Positions 12,041 to 20,422 of a stretch of DNA of 64,000 nt are shown here, one piece after another (positions within the stretch are counted from its first letter, which is position 1; each line of letters starts with the position of its first letter). A model generated the notes under the pieces. It made no database searches. It saw only the letters and a list, made by a program, of their open reading frames with translations, and was not told the DNA's origin. The DNA is from Dactylonectria macrodidyma (taxonomy: Eukaryota > Ascomycota > Sordariomycetes > Hypocreales > Nectriaceae): contig JAGMUV010000001.1 of NCBI GenBank assembly GCA_020744425.1, forward strand, positions 4,464,001-4,528,000. The letters are read 5' to 3'. Both the position numbers and the translations under genes were made by a program.

Positions 12041-13798
12041 ATGGAGACGTTCCAGTCACCGGACCGAGCTGGGTATGACGAAACCGATTTTAACCTCAAG
12101 GCCTTCCTTCGGAAGTTTGCGTATGCTGCCTTGGTTCGTTATGTTATTCTCTTTACTAACACCAATGGCAGGTCGTATAAATTTGACCCCCCACCATACG
12201 ATTCCGGCCCCTTCAACACGTCTCTGACACCTGCTCAACTTCAACAACGAGAAGAAAAACGAATACGAGTAGAAGTGGAAGCTCTAAGAGCAGAAGAAGA
12301 ACGACGACGAGTAGAAGAGGAAGCGCGAAGAGCAGAAGAAGAACGACGACGAAAAGAGGAAGAACAGCAACGACAAGAGGACGACGAAAGCGCTTGGTAC
12401 TTTGATTCTGATGAGTTACTGGCTCCCGATCTTGTCCCCCGAATCCCATCGGGCCCAGGTCGTGATGCCGAACTCAAATACAAGAAGGCGGTATTGCAAG
12501 AGAGCTTGTCTTACGAAATGCTCCTCAACGAAGGCGGCCGAGCCTGGAATGACTTTGAGCGCATCCAAGAAGAAACCAGGCGCTTGGAAGAGAATTCTGG
12601 AATGCTCAAGTATTGGCAAAGCAACTACCCTAGCTTGGGCCTATACTGTTTGATGGTGTTTACATTTCAACTCGGACGTTGGAGGAATTTCCGTCGTTGG
12701 CAAAAACGGATGAGAAAGCTTTACACCAACTTCTACCTGTACATTTCAATTACCGAGTCGTTCCTCGCCAAATACTCGACTCAAGACATGGTTGACATGA
12801 TCATTCTGGAGCAGGACCCCAATAAACAGGATCAGTTGTCCACCTGGATCGAGTACCTCAGCTATGAGATGCGAGGGTACTATGGGATTGCATGGTGCAA
12901 GAGCAAGGCATCCCAGGTTCACCACATGGCCGCCTGGCGGAGACGCGCAAACCATGGCGCCCTCACACGCAGGCACTCGCGCACATACATCGAGAATCCC
13001 CCTTACGACCAGGGACGCTCGCGTGAGTTGAGGCGGCAGCGCAAGGCCGCGGAGGCTGAACGGCTCGCCCGCCTGGCGAGAACGAGAGGACAGGCGCTCC
13101 ATCTGACCCGGCCAGGGCCTTCTCGGAGAAGGAGAAACTCACTGGACGAGGAGGATCTCGATTGGTCACGCAGAAGATCCGACGGCAAGGGAGAATGTGG
13201 CAACAAGGTGGAGAAATACCTGGACACGACCGACAACTTCACCATCGCGAGGCGCAAGGTTCGCCACCTGGACCAACTCTTGCAATGGATCAAGAGCGAA
13301 GCCTACAAGATTCGCGACGAGATGGAAGACGCCAGGGAACGGCAACGGGCCATTCTCCGACAAGCTCATAGACAACAGCAACAAGAGCTGGAGAACGAGT
13401 GTAGAGAGAGACTCGCACGGATCGAAACGATCCTCTTTGGGCCCGACCGAAGCCTCCATCCGACTGTCCAACACGAGCTGGCTGTCCAAGCCGCCCTTGA
13501 ACAAGTCGCCGCTGAGGAAAGCCAACTCAAGCGACCCAGGAGCCCCAGCCTTGAGACTGAGGGGTCTGAGGATGCCCCCCCGGAGAAGGCCGTGTGCCTC
13601 GACAACACACAGTTCTTGGTCAACTTGACCTTTCGACCCCGCACTCAAGAGGCAGCTCAAGGTGATTCGACGAGTGCAGGTCCCTCGAGTGCAGGTTCCT
13701 CCTCGGGTGCAGGCCCCTCCTCGAGCGCTGATGCTGCCATGAGTGCTGATGATGCGCCGAGCGCCGCCAGTGCCGACTTGGATGAAGAACTCCGATGA
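12041..13798 (+). CDS. Unknown coiled-coil protein with disordered C terminus
   Basis: I do not recognise a named family. The ATG at 12041 opens a frame of 585 codons. A 51-nt intron is probable at 12121-12171: GTATGC donor, perfect TACTAAC branch site and CAG acceptor. It is a multiple of three without a stop, so the spliced product would be about 568 residues. Residues about 45-95 are an uninterrupted E/R/Q-rich heptad-like coiled coil. A central aromatic-rich part (Y-W-Q-S-N-Y, W-R-N-F-R-R-W) suggests a folded helical domain. Arg-rich segments, a second coiled coil (E-R-Q-R-A-I-L-R-Q) and a Ser/Gly/Ala-rich tail follow. An overlapping short upstream frame starts at 12034 and ends after 14 codons, which could damp translation. 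The protein could be nuclear (several basic clusters), but nothing shows its function. Confidence 0.7.
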   Translation: METFQSPDRAGYDETDFNLKAFLRKFAYAALVRYVILFTNTNGRSYKFDPPPYDSGPFNTSLTPAQLQQREEKRIRVEVEALRAEEERRRVEEEARRAEEERRRKEEEQQRQEDDESAWYFDSDELLAPDLVPRIPSGPGRDAELKYKKAVLQESLSYEMLLNEGGRAWNDFERIQEETRRLEENSGMLKYWQSNYPSLGLYCLMVFTFQLGRWRNFRRWQKRMRKLYTNFYLYISITESFLAKYSTQDMVDMIILEQDPNKQDQLSTWIEYLSYEMRGYYGIAWCKSKASQVHHMAAWRRRANHGALTRRHSRTYIENPPYDQGRSRELRRQRKAAEAERLARLARTRGQALHLTRPGPSRRRRNSLDEEDLDWSRRRSDGKGECGNKVEKYLDTTDNFTIARRKVRHLDQLLQWIKSEAYKIRDEMEDARERQRAILRQAHRQQQQELENECRERLARIETILFGPDRSLHPTVQHELAVQAALEQVAAEESQLKRPRSPSLETEGSEDAPPEKAVCLDNTQFLVNLTFRPRTQEAAQGDSTSAGPSSAGSSSGAGPSSSADAAMSADDAPSAASADLDEELR

Positions 13799-13851
13799 TT
13801 CAATCTGAGATGACTGAGACAGATTGGGCTTTGAGGTGAGTCGATGGATTA

Positions 13852-13972
13852 TTTCCTTGTGTCAGTTTCCTATGTCAATTTCCTTGTGTCAACTGTAGGC
13901 TTCAAGGCCGAGGGTGATGGATTTCCTTTTTTGTCCGAATTTCCTTGCGTCGAAGTTTCCTTGTGTCAACGG
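13852..13972 (+). repeat. TTTCCTTGTGTCA interspersed short repeat
   Basis: Five near-copies of a 13-nt unit TTTCCTTGTGTCA (variants: TTTCCTATGTCAA, TTTCCTTGCGTCG) occur within 120 bp, in the 3' flank of the coiled-coil gene. Spacing is irregular, so this is not a simple slippage array. Confidence 0.6.
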
Positions 13973-14127
13973 CATACTTAAGGCGTGTGAAAGACTTGCT
14001 CCAAATGGCAAACAACAGGTCAGTGATCCCTTCAACAGGGACACTGGTAAACAACGAGGACAGTGAGGGTGTCTCCAGATGGTGATGGTGATTCACGAAG
14101 GAAAGGAAAAGGGTAATTTGGGCAAGG

Positions 14128-14235
14128 AGAGGGTAACGGTTTGGGAAATTGGGCTTGGGAACTGGGCTTGGGAAATGGGCTTGGGATCAGGATCGGGATT
14201 GGCATTGGCATTGACATTGGCATTGGGATCTGGGA
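14128..14235 (+). repeat. GGGCTTGGGAA / GGCATT minisatellite
   Basis: Units of GGGCTTGGGAA(A/C)T are repeated about three times and then grade into GGGATTGGCATTGGCATTGACATTGGCATTGGGATCT. This is a low-complexity tract with no credible reading frame. Confidence 0.6.
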
Positions 14236-14627
14236 CGACCTGCATTGGACGGGATTGGGTCAAAGGCTGAAACGAAAGATATTATGGCGGGACGTCGGTA
14301 CCAGGCCGACGGGGGGAGTTTGTATTGGCCTCACTATTAGGTATTGGCTTTTCTAGAAGCATTGATTAGGTCAGGGCTTGGGTTTCCTAGGTAGTAGTAA
14401 CGGTGTTTGTCTTTTCTTCTGGTCATGGTTGAATCTTGGCGACAATGAATTATGACTCGCCCCTCCATCTCGTTTTTGCTGGTCCGAATGAAGCCTGAAG
14501 CCTGAAGATTCTCCCCTCCATTCTTTCGCAGCCTACAGAACATCTAAACATCTGGCTGCCAAGAACCCTTTGATCATCTCCGCTGACCAACGCAGCGCGT
14601 CGAAATAAAGAACCAGCACGGTAGAGG

Positions 14628-17241
14628 TCAAGGCAACATAGTTGACGACGGTTGAGCAATATGAACTTGCAGCAGCCGTACGACGGCCGCGTGCCCATGC
14701 GCGGCGGCCCACGATAGCGGCGTCCGGTCCCACTTATCTACAGCCTCAGTGTGGGCACCCCGGTCAAGGAGCAGCCGTGCGACGGCCTCATGCCCGTTCT
14801 TGGCAGCCCACAATAGCGGCGTCCAGCCTAACATCTTATCTGCTATGTCAATATAGGCGCCTTGGTCGAGGAGCAGCTGTATAATGGCCTCATTCCCTCT
14901 CCCAGCAGCCCTAGATAGCGGCGTCTGGCCCCACTTATCTACTGCCTCGATATGAGCGCCTCGGTCGAGGAGCAGCCGCATGACGACCTCATGCCCTCGC
15001 GCGGTGGCATATAATAATGGCGTCTTGCCATCTCCGTCCGCCGCCTCGGTATCGGCGCCCCCGTCGAGGAGCAGCCGCACGACGGCCTCATGTCCATTCG
15101 CAGCGGCCCGGTGTAGCGGCGTCGAGTCCATCTCATCTGCCGCCTCGATGTCGGCGCCCCGGTCGAGAAGCAGCCGCACGACGGCCTCATTTCCATTGGC
15201 GGCCGCCCAGTGTAGCGGCGTCGAGCCCATCTCATCTGCCGCCTCGATGTCGGCGCCCCGGTCTAGGAGCAGCTGCACGACGGCCTCATGCCCTTCCCCG
15301 GCGGCATATGATAGCGGCATCCGGCTATGCGAATCTTTACCGTTGATATTAACGCCAACCTGGTCTGCCCTTTTCAAAATGGCCCCTAACGCTCCTGTCA
15401 CTCCATATCTTGACATAACGTGTACTAGACTAGTGCCTTCCGGCGGACAGTCATTAGAATATTTCTTTAATACTCTGTAAATACGCAACCACCGTTCCAC
15501 AAGAGTGTTTGATGACCCTGCGAAATACTCTAGAATATCTTCTTGAGAGATACTTCTAGCATCACTTTGCTTCGTATGCGCCACCCACGAGATCGTGGCG
15601 TAATACAGGAAAGGAAAGTCGATTGTTAGCATATGATGCCCGTTGTTTATTGACTGATCAATCTCCTCCATCGCTAGGTAGCGTATGCAAATCCTAGAGA
15701 GGCGGAAGTGTGCCATTCCGACTACAAAGTTGGTTTTGGCGGACTCGTCCAGGGCCGATAGGCCCTTCTGGACGAAAAAATCCTTGACAGACTGGTGGAT
15801 GAACTGTATAACCTTCGCATCCGATGTGATCTCGGCAAGACCGCGGCTCAGAGTCTGAACTCGCCTCTTCATCCCGTCGTCGTCGGATGGGTAGTCCCCT
15901 GCGGTCCGGCATTCGAACAATGACCGGTGTGGGCAATCGGCGTCGACAAGCATAGCCCATCGCAATTCGTCTAATGACAGGGGCCTTAAGGCGAAGCAGA
16001 TCCATTGGACGAGTTTTATAGAGTCCGAGCCCATATTTCGGATAAGTTCGCGGTATAAGGCGTCGAGCTCTTGGGGGACTAAAAGGATGACGGTCTCAAT
16101 CTCCTTCCATCCAGCACCCTTCCGCTCTAGGCCCAGAACTTGCTTCACCACAAGCCACGCCCACATAAAAACGCCGTTAGCGCGGTTCGTAATCAATTCC
16201 GGAATCCTAGATGATGTTCGTTCACGGAACGAAGAGAGCTTGTCTTGTACGAAAATCGATATATCCTTCCGGTTCTCTTTCTCTACGCATACTTCAAACA
16301 CGCCGTCCAGGTCCAGAATCGGATAATGACGACAAGTGAAGCAGATGCGAAACTGTTTCAAGCCGCTAGAAGGCAGCCTCTGGAGCAAGAACTTGAATTC
16401 CTCAGCTAGGTTCACCGCGTTCTCTTCGCCACTTTCGTCTAAAGCGTCAACTAATAACCAGACCGGGCGAGTCCCCAAGACCTTCAGAAGCGATGATTCG
16501 AAGAGATGTTGCAGCTCTCGCGGATGCCACTGCCAATTTTCGCCCGGCTTGCCAATGGTGTCGCACCGTTTTTGGAAAGTGGCCACGAGATCTGACAGCC
16601 CGTCAGAGACCTGGCCGAGCTGGTAAAGGAGTGACCGGAAGAGGCCTAACGGCGTCTTTTGGAGTTCGGAGCCACGACCGTGGAAGAAGAATGAGAGGAT
16701 CAAGGCTCCCTCTCCGGTGCTAGGCATTGACGTGACATATTTCAGAACGTATCGCAGCAACGTTGATTTCCCAGAGCCGGGATTCCCTTTGATCCAAAGT
16801 AGACCTCGCTCACAAGAGGCCCAGCTCGTGTACGTTTGGTGCCGCAGTAGCCACTCGCATGTTCCCTTCGCGGCGGTATCGATATCGTTGGACCGACTGT
16901 TTATTTCTAGAAAAGCTAGCGATTTTAAGCATTCTTGTAACGGATCGAAGTGTTCCTTTATGCCTGAATGATATGGTGAGTTGAGAATCTCTATACTGTC
17001 GACGAAAATGGCTGTTCTCACCAAAATATGTAGGTCCATGGAAGTTGGCTCCAGGGAATTGATTACCGGGGCCTTTAGTGATGTTCAGTTTGCCCTCGGG
17101 AACGTTCAATTGGTCCCCAGTGCCGTGACTAATGAAGGACGAGCCCTGGGAAGACGGCCCAGTGCGCTCCGTTTCCCCTTGTAAGCCATCAGTCCGAGGC
17201 CGCTTCTGTGGCGGAAATATCTCGTCCGTGACTCTATCCAT
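14628..17241 (-). CDS. NLR/STAND receptor: sigma-type amyloid motif, NACHT, ankyrin repeats
   Basis: Two exons (17241-17022 and 16963-14628) flank a 58-nt intron with GTGAGA donor, CTCAC branch and CAG acceptor. The product is about 851 residues. Residues 34-73 hold a Gly/Asn-rich motif with two half-repeats, G-T-G-D-Q-L-N-x-P and G-P-G-N-Q-F-P-G-A-x-F. The same motif ends both neighbouring effector-like genes. A NACHT NTPase follows: the C-L-K-S-L-A-F linker typical of fungal NACHT proteins, Walker A G-N-P-G-S-G-K-S-T at 133-141, Walker B L-L-V-D-A-L-D-E-S at 243-251, and the helical I-H-Q-S-V-K-D-F-F segment near 458-470. Seven ankyrin repeats fill about 615-841. Known family role: ligand-driven oligomerisation of fungal NLRs nucleates amyloid folding of a partner's motif. 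The ATG has A at -3. Skipping the intron would lose the motif, so models starting at 17039 are wrong. The last ankyrin repeat is shortened and ends in a non-repeat tail, which could be natural or a truncation. Confidence 0.93.
14661..15335 (-). repeat. Ankyrin-repeat-encoding ~99-bp tandem repeats in the NLR
   Basis: Seven units of 33 codons share the frame T-P-L-x-x-A-A-x-x-G-H/N-E-A-V-V-R-L-L-L-D-R-G-A. Units 2 and 3 are nearly identical at the DNA level, including synonymous positions. Units 4-7 diverge mainly at the residues that face a ligand in ankyrin repeats (following D-K-W / D-E-M and the W/R/S position). This is the pattern expected for recombining, rapidly changing NLR recognition repeats. 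Confidence 0.85.
17022..17142 (-). other. Sigma-type amyloid motif of the NLR (N-terminal copy)
   Basis: This stretch codes for residues 34-73 and ends exactly at the exon 1 boundary, so the motif is a modular exon tail. By eye 25 of 41 positions match the SesB-like copy and 19 of 41 the SesA-like copy. It departs from the effectors in P-E-G-K for P-G-G-T in the first half-repeat and A-N-F-H-G for A-T-F-S-G in the second. Confidence 0.85.
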
Positions 17242-18262
17242 TATCAAGGCACGATAGATCAATTGAAGAAGGCTGAGGATGACGGAAAGATGAGCGGAGT
17301 TGCACTAGGAGTATGATCTGTCCGAGGTCTTGTCAAGGCCTGTAGGTCTGGCTGAAAGAAGAAATGCAGGGTGAAAACCGGACCACCAAATCTCTTCGTC
17401 ATGACCAAGAAGGGGGGAGATGTGCGAGCGGACGCGAAGTCACCCGGAAGCGGCGAGGACGACGAGGTCAGGCCGAGTCGTTGGCGGCCACTAGGGACTG
17501 AAGGGTTGGGAGCGGCTGGCTGTCGACATAGGGCTTCGCGAGAATGTGATGGCACAGGCGGATACAATCGAGACGTAGGTCGTCTCGAGAAGACTAAAAC
17601 GCGTATAACATGGAGAGGTTTCGCTCAGGAGCCAAAAGAATAATTGGGAAGCGGGAAAGACCTCTGGCGTCAGACTGGGGCGTCAGACGAAGACGAGTCG
17701 CTCGAGAGCAGCACGCTCCCCCAACCCTCTCCTCTCAGGGCAATGGGCTCCTCCCTGCACCCATTCTTCGCGTCACCTGAGTTAGATGTGTTGGCCATTG
17801 GCTTCTTTTATTGCCAAGTTCACACACATGCATGAAGGCGGCGCGATGAGCCAATCAGTTGCCATTGTCGAGCATCAGCATGTCCTGAGCCAATTCGGCG
17901 CTGCCAACCTGCAGCCACATCACACGTATAGCGAATTATCCGCTGAGAACATGGTGATGCAGGCTTGGAGGGTTGAAATTTTTGGGACATGAACCCACAC
18001 CAGCAAATGAGAAGCTAGATGGCTTCTACGTGATACTGCAGTGTGCCCGCAACGTCTAACAGTGGCTGACGTTCTTTGTTACTCACCGCTCTAAGCGCTC
18101 TGCTTTCCCCTTTGCTAATCCAAATACCACATTCTATGAACATATTCTCCGCAATGATCTCTGCAGTTATTAGATACCTGACTCCTGGGGCACAAAATAT
18201 CAACAGCTAAAAAGAGTCACCGACGTTGGCACACAGCCCCAACTTGAATCTTCCGTCCAAGA
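17242..18262. promoter_or_regulatory. Shared divergent promoter region of the NLR and SesA-like genes
   Basis: The NLR (minus) and the SesA-like gene (plus) are head to head across this 1.0-kb interval, so it must contain both promoters. No TATA-like box or operator could be assigned with confidence. Frames in it (for example at 17644-17992) have no coding character. Confidence 0.5.
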
Positions 18263-18886
18263 ATGGCAACCACTGTTGCAGGCTTGATCTCGAGCACGAT
18301 CACCACTCTCGAGGTCGCCGCACATCACTACAATGTTGTCAAAGATGACAAGGGTCTCCGAGAGGCTTTCCATGAAGCGGGTCGAGGGCTGCTTCTTGTC
18401 GGGCAGGGCCTCCAAACTACCAAAGCTCAACTAGGCGGACGCAACGTAGCTGGAGATCTCCAAAGCGCCATGGACTCACTAAAGGAGTGCAACACCAACG
18501 CAGAGCTGTCTAAGAGCATATTCAAGGCCGTCGCCCAAGTACCGGAGACTTCGAGGTTCAACAGTTACAAGGAGGCCGTAAGACAAGAGGGTAAGGGAAG
18601 GACGGTGGAGGCCTTGATGATGGGGATGATGAATCACGTATGTGCCCTGGCAGAGAACGCTACTATCAGAGCAGGAATGGAAGATCAAGTCAACGGGTTG
18701 CGCGGTGCCATCGAGAAGCTGGCAAATATGGAGGATTCCGTGCCAAATGAGGGATCGGGCCACACCTTTACCCACTTTGGATCTGGCGACATGCTCAACG
18801 CTCCTGGCGGTACCGTGAACAAGAGCGCAGGCAGTGGCAACCACTTCCCTGGGGCTACCTTCTCTGGATCTGTGTCCTTTTCATAA
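18263..18886 (+). CDS. SesA-like putative cell-death effector with C-terminal sigma motif
   Basis: A single-exon gene encodes 207 residues. The ATG has A at -3 and G at +4. Residues 1-155 form an all-helical domain of the SesA type: hydrophobic start A-G-L-I-S-S-T, then amphipathic helices containing L-R-E-A-F-H-E-A-G and L-L-L-V-G-Q-G-L. This type is found as a stand-alone effector or at the N terminus of fungal NACHT proteins. Residues 167-207 are the Gly/Asn-rich motif, with half-repeats G-S-G-D-M-L-N-A-P-G-G-T and G-S-G-N-H-F-P-G-A-T-F-S-G. By homology with the Nectria ses locus (established knowledge, recalled), it would be switched on when the NLR's N-terminal motif templates its C terminus. 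What the helical domain does when activated is not shown by the sequence. Membrane targeting as in HeLo-type domains is only an analogy. Confidence 0.88.
   Translation: MATTVAGLISSTITTLEVAAHHYNVVKDDKGLREAFHEAGRGLLLVGQGLQTTKAQLGGRNVAGDLQSAMDSLKECNTNAELSKSIFKAVAQVPETSRFNSYKEAVRQEGKGRTVEALMMGMMNHVCALAENATIRAGMEDQVNGLRGAIEKLANMEDSVPNEGSGHTFTHFGSGDMLNAPGGTVNKSAGSGNHFPGATFSGSVSFS
18761..18883 (+). other. Sigma-type amyloid motif of the SesA-like protein
   Basis: These are the last 41 codons before the stop. By eye 26 of 41 positions are identical to the SesB-like copy. It lacks two basic/amide residues conserved in the other two copies (K-G before the second half-repeat is A-G here; N-Q-F is N-H-F) and ends in Ser instead of Gly. 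Confidence 0.83.
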
Positions 18887-19204
18887 CAATCCGACTTGAG
18901 AAGGACTACGTTGGAAAACCCTCATACTACCGTAAGGTGGAAGACTAGTTCAGCATGTCATCCGTTCTTAGCTGGGCCTTGATGTCTAGGTATTGCGAGC
19001 GGGCGTTATTGTGCGTTCGGTACCATGGCTTGAGGACAGTCAGTTCCTCGACAGCGTTGGGTTTGAAGAAATGAACCAAATGAAGAATCGCATGGCAATA
19101 TGACATAGTACGCATATGCCTCGGATTTGATTCGCAGCCTCCTTGATCGGCCTCTGTCCAGATATCTTCAGACACATGATCTCGAGAACCCTGCTCGTGA
19201 CCCC
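18887..19204. other. Tail-to-tail spacer between the SesA-like and SesB-like genes
   Basis: This interval holds only the 3' flanks of two convergent genes. I see no further motif copy and no gene. Confidence 0.6.
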
Positions 19205-20422
19205 TTAGCCAAATTGCACAGTCCCAGAGAAAGTAGCCCCAGGGAATTGGTTGCCACTGCCTTTGCTGATGTTCTGAGTACCGCCAGGAGCGTTGAATTG
19301 GTCGCCAGGCCCATAGCAGTTGAAGGACGAGTTGGCTGGCATTTTTATCTCTGCTTCTTCTATAGATCGTGTTGGTTGACTGACAGCAGAATTCCTGATT
19401 TGTGATTCCCATCTGGTCAGCTCGCCAAGTAGCCTTCTGAATCCATTGTCGTCCACGGAGCTGAACTTGACCATGTTGCTATGGTTGGCGTGGATGCTGA
19501 TCGCGTTATAACTTTCAAGGGTAGCCGAGTCCTTAGAGACGACTTTTCCGACCCTAGACAAGGGCAGTTCTTCAAAGAAGCACGTAACCTCGAGATCCCG
19601 GCCAGCCTTCTGCTGTTCCCGCACCATGGACCAGAACCGATCTTGAACGGACTGGAGGTACTTGTCGTCTGTCTCCAAGATCTTCAACAACGACTTGTTA
19701 ATAGACTTGACGATCCCAAGGGCCGAAGCCGGTATCCTGGCCCAGTCAGCTATCCAGGATCCTCTGTGAGGAGTGCCTAGGAATACGATGCCCTTGGTAC
19801 ACTCGAATATGCCCCGGAGATGTGGTTCGGGGTTGTTTCGGGAAAGAAGAATGGCTTCCTTGCAGACTATGCCGCCCAGGCTGTGGGCGACAAAGACTAG
19901 TGGTCGAGAGGACGCGTTAGAACAGGCTCTGTCGGTCGTCAGGTCGTTCAAGAGGTTTGTGGCATGCTCCATCAGCCCATTTGTCGCTATGACCGATTTT
20001 CGCAAGATGTACGCATCGTAGCCGTACGTGAGTATGCGAGCCCTGCTGAGCTTGGGTGGCAGAAGCGTCTCGGGCCATGGTTTGGACTGGCCATTGGCGG
20101 TCCAGGTGCTGTCCCGATTGCCAGTCAGACCGTGGATAAAGCAGATGTCGATCGTGGCGTCGCGGCAGTCGTGCAGAACTTCAACTCCATCTGGGAAGGA
20201 GGGAACTGGAGTGCTCTGGGAGGGTGGACCGAGGTCTATTTCGTGGCGCGATGGAGGACTAGGCGGGCTGTGGCCGCGGGTTGTCTCCTGCTGTTGGTGA
20301 ATTTCCGGTGTGCTGTCGCCAGTCCGATCCTGCTTCCGCCATGGAAATTTCGCTCGCAGCCTCCTCATCAGTGATGCGTTGTAAAATCGGTAGGAAGGGG
20401 AACTCGGGTCGGCGGAGATCAT
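19205..20422 (-). CDS. SesB-like alpha/beta-hydrolase (lipase-like) effector with C-terminal sigma motif
   Basis: A single exon encodes about 405 residues from the ATG at 20422. A second in-frame ATG at 20368 (M-R-R-L-R-A-K-F) gives 387 and is equally possible, since neither has a good context. The N-terminal 85 residues are basic, then Pro/Ser-rich. The hydrolase domain (about 85-335) shows F-I-H-G-L-T-G near 95-101, the nucleophile elbow V-A-H-S-L-G-G with Ser about 181, L-G-T-P-H-R-G-S, a candidate acid in S-K-D-S-A-T (about 298) and the catalytic His in A-N-H-S-N-M-V-K-F (about 314). The triad therefore looks complete. The last 41 residues are the Gly/Asn-rich motif. SesB-type proteins with this layout are known partners of sigma-motif NLRs in Nectria. 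A lipid or ester substrate is expected but not shown. Confidence 0.9.
   Translation of the reverse strand: MISADPSSPSYRFYNASLMRRLRAKFPWRKQDRTGDSTPEIHQQQETTRGHSPPSPPSRHEIDLGPPSQSTPVPSFPDGVEVLHDCRDATIDICFIHGLTGNRDSTWTANGQSKPWPETLLPPKLSRARILTYGYDAYILRKSVIATNGLMEHATNLLNDLTTDRACSNASSRPLVFVAHSLGGIVCKEAILLSRNNPEPHLRGIFECTKGIVFLGTPHRGSWIADWARIPASALGIVKSINKSLLKILETDDKYLQSVQDRFWSMVREQQKAGRDLEVTCFFEELPLSRVGKVVSKDSATLESYNAISIHANHSNMVKFSSVDDNGFRRLLGELTRWESQIRNSAVSQPTRSIEEAEIKMPANSSFNCYGPGDQFNAPGGTQNISKGSGNQFPGATFSGTVQFG
19208..19330 (-). other. Sigma-type amyloid motif of the SesB-like protein
   Basis: The C-terminal copy reads G-P-G-D-Q-F-N-A-P-G-G-T, then N-I-S-K, then G-S-G-N-Q-F-P-G-A-T-F-S-G-T-V. 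The two half-repeats align to each other as G-x-G-[DN]-Q-F, as in two-rung beta-solenoid amyloid motifs. It is the most consensus-like of the three copies in the cluster. Confidence 0.85.

Larger units (their letters stand above)
13799..14627. other. Repeat-bearing spacer downstream of the coiled-coil gene
   Basis: No gene is supported here. The spacer carries two separate simple-repeat blocks, listed as their own entries, and otherwise unique sequence up to the stop codon of the NLR gene, which lies on the opposite strand. Confidence 0.6.

Noticed and set aside
13852..13972. Possible CRISPR-like short repeats
   Set aside because: Units are imperfect with irregular spacing, and the host is a eukaryote.
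14628..17039. NLR model starting at 17039 without the N-terminal motif
   Set aside because: The in-frame intron at 17021-16964 connects a good-context ATG and the shared motif to the NACHT domain.
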